Assembly: GCA_959603585.1 (NCBI GenBank)
Contig: CAUGYD010000003.1
Coordinates: forward strand, 62,001-126,000
DNA length: 64,000 nucleotides
From: Scatosoma sp900555925
GTDB taxonomy: Bacteria > Bacillota > Clostridia > Christensenellales > Borkfalkiaceae
Reading direction: 5' to 3'
Shown: piece after piece, positions 61,638-64,000 of the stretch
Position numbering within the stretch: position 1 is the stretch's first letter
Layout: each line of letters starts with the position of its first letter
Notes under the pieces: generated by a model
The model's database searches: none
Told to the model about the DNA's origin: nothing
The model's input: only the letters and a program-made list of their open reading frames with translations
Translations under genes and position numbers: made by a program

Positions 61638-63692
61638 ATGAGCATTATCGGAGAAAGTATTCGTAACATTGCAGTCATCGGTCACAGCGGCGAAGGAAAG
61701 ACGACGCTGTGCGAGGCCATGCTTTTTAACGGCGGGGCCGTAGATCGTCAGGGGAAGGTCGCGGACGGCACCACCGTCACCGACTTCGACGAGCTGGAAA
61801 AGTCGAAAAAGATGTCCATCTATACCGCCTGCGCCTACCTTCATTGGAAGGGCACGAAAATCAATCTTCTCGACCTTCCCGGCTTTTACGATTTCGAAGG
61901 CGAGCGCCACGAAGGGCTTCGGGCGGCAAGCGGCGCACTCCTCGTCATCGGAGCGAACGGCGTCCTTCCCATCGGCGCGGAAAGCGTAGTCGATTACTGC
62001 CTGAGACTGGGAAAGCCGCTCATCATCTTCATAAACGGCATGGATAAAGAAAACGCGGACTATTTCGGAACGGTGCGGGCTTTGAAAGAAAAGTATTCTG
62101 GTAAACTCGCCCCCATTCAGATTCCCATTATGGAAAACGGAAAAATGCAGGGCTGCATCAACGCGTTACAGGAAAAAGCGTATCGTTTCACCGCCGACGG
62201 CGCGGAGGAAATCCCCATTCCCACGGAGCTTCAAGCCGAAGTGGAGGAAATGAAAGCCAGCCTCATGGAGACCGCCGCGGAAAACGACGAAGTCCTGCTC
62301 GACAAATATTTCGAAGCGGGCGCATTGAGCCGTGAAGAGACGATTCACGGAATCCGCCTCGGCATCGCGTCGGTGAACACGATCCCCGTCATGGCGGGCA
62401 GCGCTCTGCAAAACCGCGGCGTCATCAATCTTCTGAACGAAATCGTCGCCTATATGCCCGAAGCGAACGAACGCGTGAATACGCTCGCCACCGACCTTAT
62501 GGTAGATAAGGTCGTGAATATCCTTCCCGATCCGTCCGCTCCGCTCGCAGCGCAGGTGTTCAAGACGGTCATCGACCCCTACTCGGGAAAACTCAGTTAT
62601 CTGAAAGTTTTCCGCGGAACTTTGAAGAGCGGAAGCGTCGTCTGGAACGCAAACGCGGAAAAAGAAGAGCGCATCGGTCAGATTTATCTTTTGAAGGGCA
62701 AAAAGACGGAACCCGTCACCGAACTTTTGGCGGGCGACATCGGCGCGGTAAATAAATTGGGTATCACTTCGACGTGCGACACGCTCTGCGACGCGGGCGC
62801 GAAAGTAAAATTCGACGCGATACGTTTCCCGAAACCCACGCTCTTTATGGCGGTCTCCTCCGAAAAGAAGGGAGAGGAGGACAAAGTTTTTGCGGGTCTG
62901 AATAAACTTTCCGAAGAAGATTATACTTTCTCGGTGGAAAAGAATACCGAGACGGGAGAAATCCTCATCGGCGGACAGGGCGATACGCAAATCGAAATGC
63001 TGGCGAAAAAGGTAAAATCGCGCTACGGCGTGGACGTCAAGCTGACGGAACCGAAAATCGCCTACCGCGAAACCATTCGCTCCGTCGCCACCGCGGAGGG
63101 CAAATACAAGAAACAGACGGGCGGACACGGCCAGTACGGCCACTGCAAAATTCGTTTCGAGCCCTGCGAAGATCCCTTCGTATTTGAAGAGGAAGTGGTC
63201 GGCGGAGCCGTTCCCAAACAGTATTTCCCCGCCGTGGAAAAGGGTCTCAAAGAGAGTCTTTCCTCCGGTCCCATCGCGGGCTATCCCGTCACGGGCGTCA
63301 AGGCGGTGCTTTACGACGGAAGCTATCACGAAGTAGACAGCTCGGAAATGGCCTTCAAAGCGGCCGCAGCGCTCGCTTTCAAGGAGGGCTTGAAGAATGC
63401 CTCGCCCGTGCTTTTAGAGCCCGTATATCGCTTAAAAATCGCCGTACCGGGCGACTATCTCGGCGACGTGATGGGCGACATCAACAAACGCCGCGGACGG
63501 ATCATGGGCACTACGACGGAAAACGAACTGACGATCGTCACGGCGGAGGTTCCTCAAGCGGAAATCGAAAAATATACCATGGAGCTCCGTTCTCTGACGC
63601 GCGGAAGCGGAAAGTTTGCCGCAGAATTTTTAGACTACGAGGAAGTGCCGCCCATGCTGGCGGAAAAAGTCGCGAACGCGAAGAAGGAGTGA
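61638..63692 (+). CDS. Elongation factor G-like GTPase (FusA2 type)
   Basis: 684 residues with the domain order of EF-G. G1 is AVIGHSGEGKTTLCEAML (GHSGEGKTT instead of the GHIDAGKTT of classic EF-G), G3 is LDLPGF and G5 lies in GSALQN. G4 reads FINGMDKENADY, with Gly in place of the usual Lys of NKxD. Domains II (about 285-370), III, IV (KYKKQTGGHGQYGHCKIRFE) and V (PVYRLKIAVPGDYLGDVMGD) follow. Such paralogues are believed to be translocation or recycling variants; the exact role is unknown. The ATG at 61638 is chosen because coding similarity begins there; an open frame of 98 codons upstream is AT-rich non-coding sequence. Confidence 0.85.
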   Translation: MSIIGESIRNIAVIGHSGEGKTTLCEAMLFNGGAVDRQGKVADGTTVTDFDELEKSKKMSIYTACAYLHWKGTKINLLDLPGFYDFEGERHEGLRAASGALLVIGANGVLPIGAESVVDYCLRLGKPLIIFINGMDKENADYFGTVRALKEKYSGKLAPIQIPIMENGKMQGCINALQEKAYRFTADGAEEIPIPTELQAEVEEMKASLMETAAENDEVLLDKYFEAGALSREETIHGIRLGIASVNTIPVMAGSALQNRGVINLLNEIVAYMPEANERVNTLATDLMVDKVVNILPDPSAPLAAQVFKTVIDPYSGKLSYLKVFRGTLKSGSVVWNANAEKEERIGQIYLLKGKKTEPVTELLAGDIGAVNKLGITSTCDTLCDAGAKVKFDAIRFPKPTLFMAVSSEKKGEEDKVFAGLNKLSEEDYTFSVEKNTETGEILIGGQGDTQIEMLAKKVKSRYGVDVKLTEPKIAYRETIRSVATAEGKYKKQTGGHGQYGHCKIRFEPCEDPFVFEEEVVGGAVPKQYFPAVEKGLKESLSSGPIAGYPVTGVKAVLYDGSYHEVDSSEMAFKAAAALAFKEGLKNASPVLLEPVYRLKIAVPGDYLGDVMGDINKRRGRIMGTTTENELTIVTAEVPQAEIEKYTMELRSLTRGSGKFAAEFLDYEEVPPMLAEKVANAKKE

Positions 63693-64000
63693 CGGCGTTC
63701 AAAGGACACCGAAGAAGGACGAAGCAAACCCGCCCCGACAATCTCAGAGAAAGAAAAAACGTCCCCGACAAAAATTCCAAGGGACGAAATGGGTCGGCGG
63801 CCGTTGCGGGAAAAACACAAAAATTCTGCCTTTGATTTTATCAAAAGAATCACGCCTCCCCTTTCTTTTATTCTTTTGCGGAAAGGGGAAAAGGGTACGC
63901 GGTTCGGCCGCGGGCCCGCGGAATCTCCCGGACTCCCCCTGTCGGGAGGTTCCGTTTTTTGTTGCATAATTTTATAAGATATGGTATACTGATTGCATGT
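63693..64000. other. Downstream region with terminator and promoter of the next gene
   Basis: No gene is seen here. TTGCAT (63962-63967), 17 bases and TATACT (63985-63990) form a plus-strand promoter near the right edge, implying a gene beginning beyond the window. A minus-strand ORF across the region is a shadow. Confidence 0.5.
63920..63960 (+). terminator. Terminator downstream of the EF-G-like gene
   Basis: GGAATCTCCCG (63920-63930) pairs with CGGGAGGTTCC (63943-63953) and is followed by GTTTTTT. Confidence 0.8.

Noticed and set aside
62166..63329. 387-codon minus-strand ORF opposite the EF-G-like gene
   Set aside because: Arg/Phe-rich antisense shadow; the plus strand has all EF-G domains.
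63635..63967. 110-codon minus-strand ORF near the right edge
   Set aside because: Overlaps the EF-G 3' end and a plus-strand terminator; composition is not protein-like and no start signal is present.

Overview
The window looks like chromosome from a spore-forming Firmicute of the class Clostridia, plausibly an uncultured gut lineage. The evidence is a spoVT regulator, a dimeric class II glycyl-tRNA synthetase, a direct glutaminyl-tRNA synthetase, formate-tetrahydrofolate ligase, many lipoproteins with Firmicute-type lipoboxes, strong GGAGG ribosome binding sites and many TTGACA-17-TATAAT promoters. Taxonomy is inferred from gene content only. Most ordinary genes have moderate GC. Two AT-rich patches (about 30.7-33.5 kb and 48.7-50.5 kb) hold integrase or recombinase traces and look foreign.

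Layout. 1-4.9 kb: end of a degV gene, a small lipoprotein/zinc-ribbon pair, and a four-gene operon built around an SPFH (flotillin-like) protein with zinc ribbons. 5-8.9 kb: sparse, with an alpha/beta hydrolase and a HAD-HD fusion hydrolase. 8.9-30.7 kb: a glycan uptake and processing locus. A leftward run of ten genes encodes a giant repetitive surface protein, two ABC permeases, a solute-binding lipoprotein, two DUF4091 (GH123-like) enzymes, a carbohydrate-binding-like lipoprotein, a GH38 alpha-mannosidase, a TIM-barrel epimerase and a Gfo/Idh oxidoreductase. It is divergent from an AraC-type regulator and neighbours a second GH38-like gene. 31-33.6 kb: a minimal integrative element with divergent XRE regulators and a tyrosine recombinase, ending beside tRNA-Leu(AAG). 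33.7-48.7 kb: housekeeping genes (spoVT, glnS, fhs, glyQS, gap, fba, cysK, a glycerophosphodiesterase) plus small membrane and lipoprotein genes and a repressor/PH-domain pair with a clear operator. 48.7-50.5 kb: AT-rich patch with a probable new structured RNA, an orphan lipoprotein and a fragment of a large serine recombinase. 50.5-64 kb: ECF sigma/anti-sigma pair, YugP-type metallopeptidase, MATE exporter, 896-residue lipoprotein, rsmI, a tRNA1(Val)-type methyltransferase, a ferredoxin missed by length cut-offs, a Dabb protein, a cysteine desulfurase and an EF-G-like GTPase.

The most interesting system is the glycan locus. Its regulator gene is broken, or phase-switched, at a run of 12 G. 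One motif (core TACTNGTAYAAAA) lies upstream of both the long operon and the detached GH38-like gene, at exactly the same 15-base distance from a TTATAMC -10 element. This suggests one activator drives both units. A lipoprotein ORF and the following signal-less DUF4091 ORF are in the same frame, separated by one ochre stop, so they may have been one long secreted protein. The second candidate novelty is the roughly 150-base RNA at 48,987-49,139, which has its own promoter, nested stems and a terminator and does not match a family I recognise.
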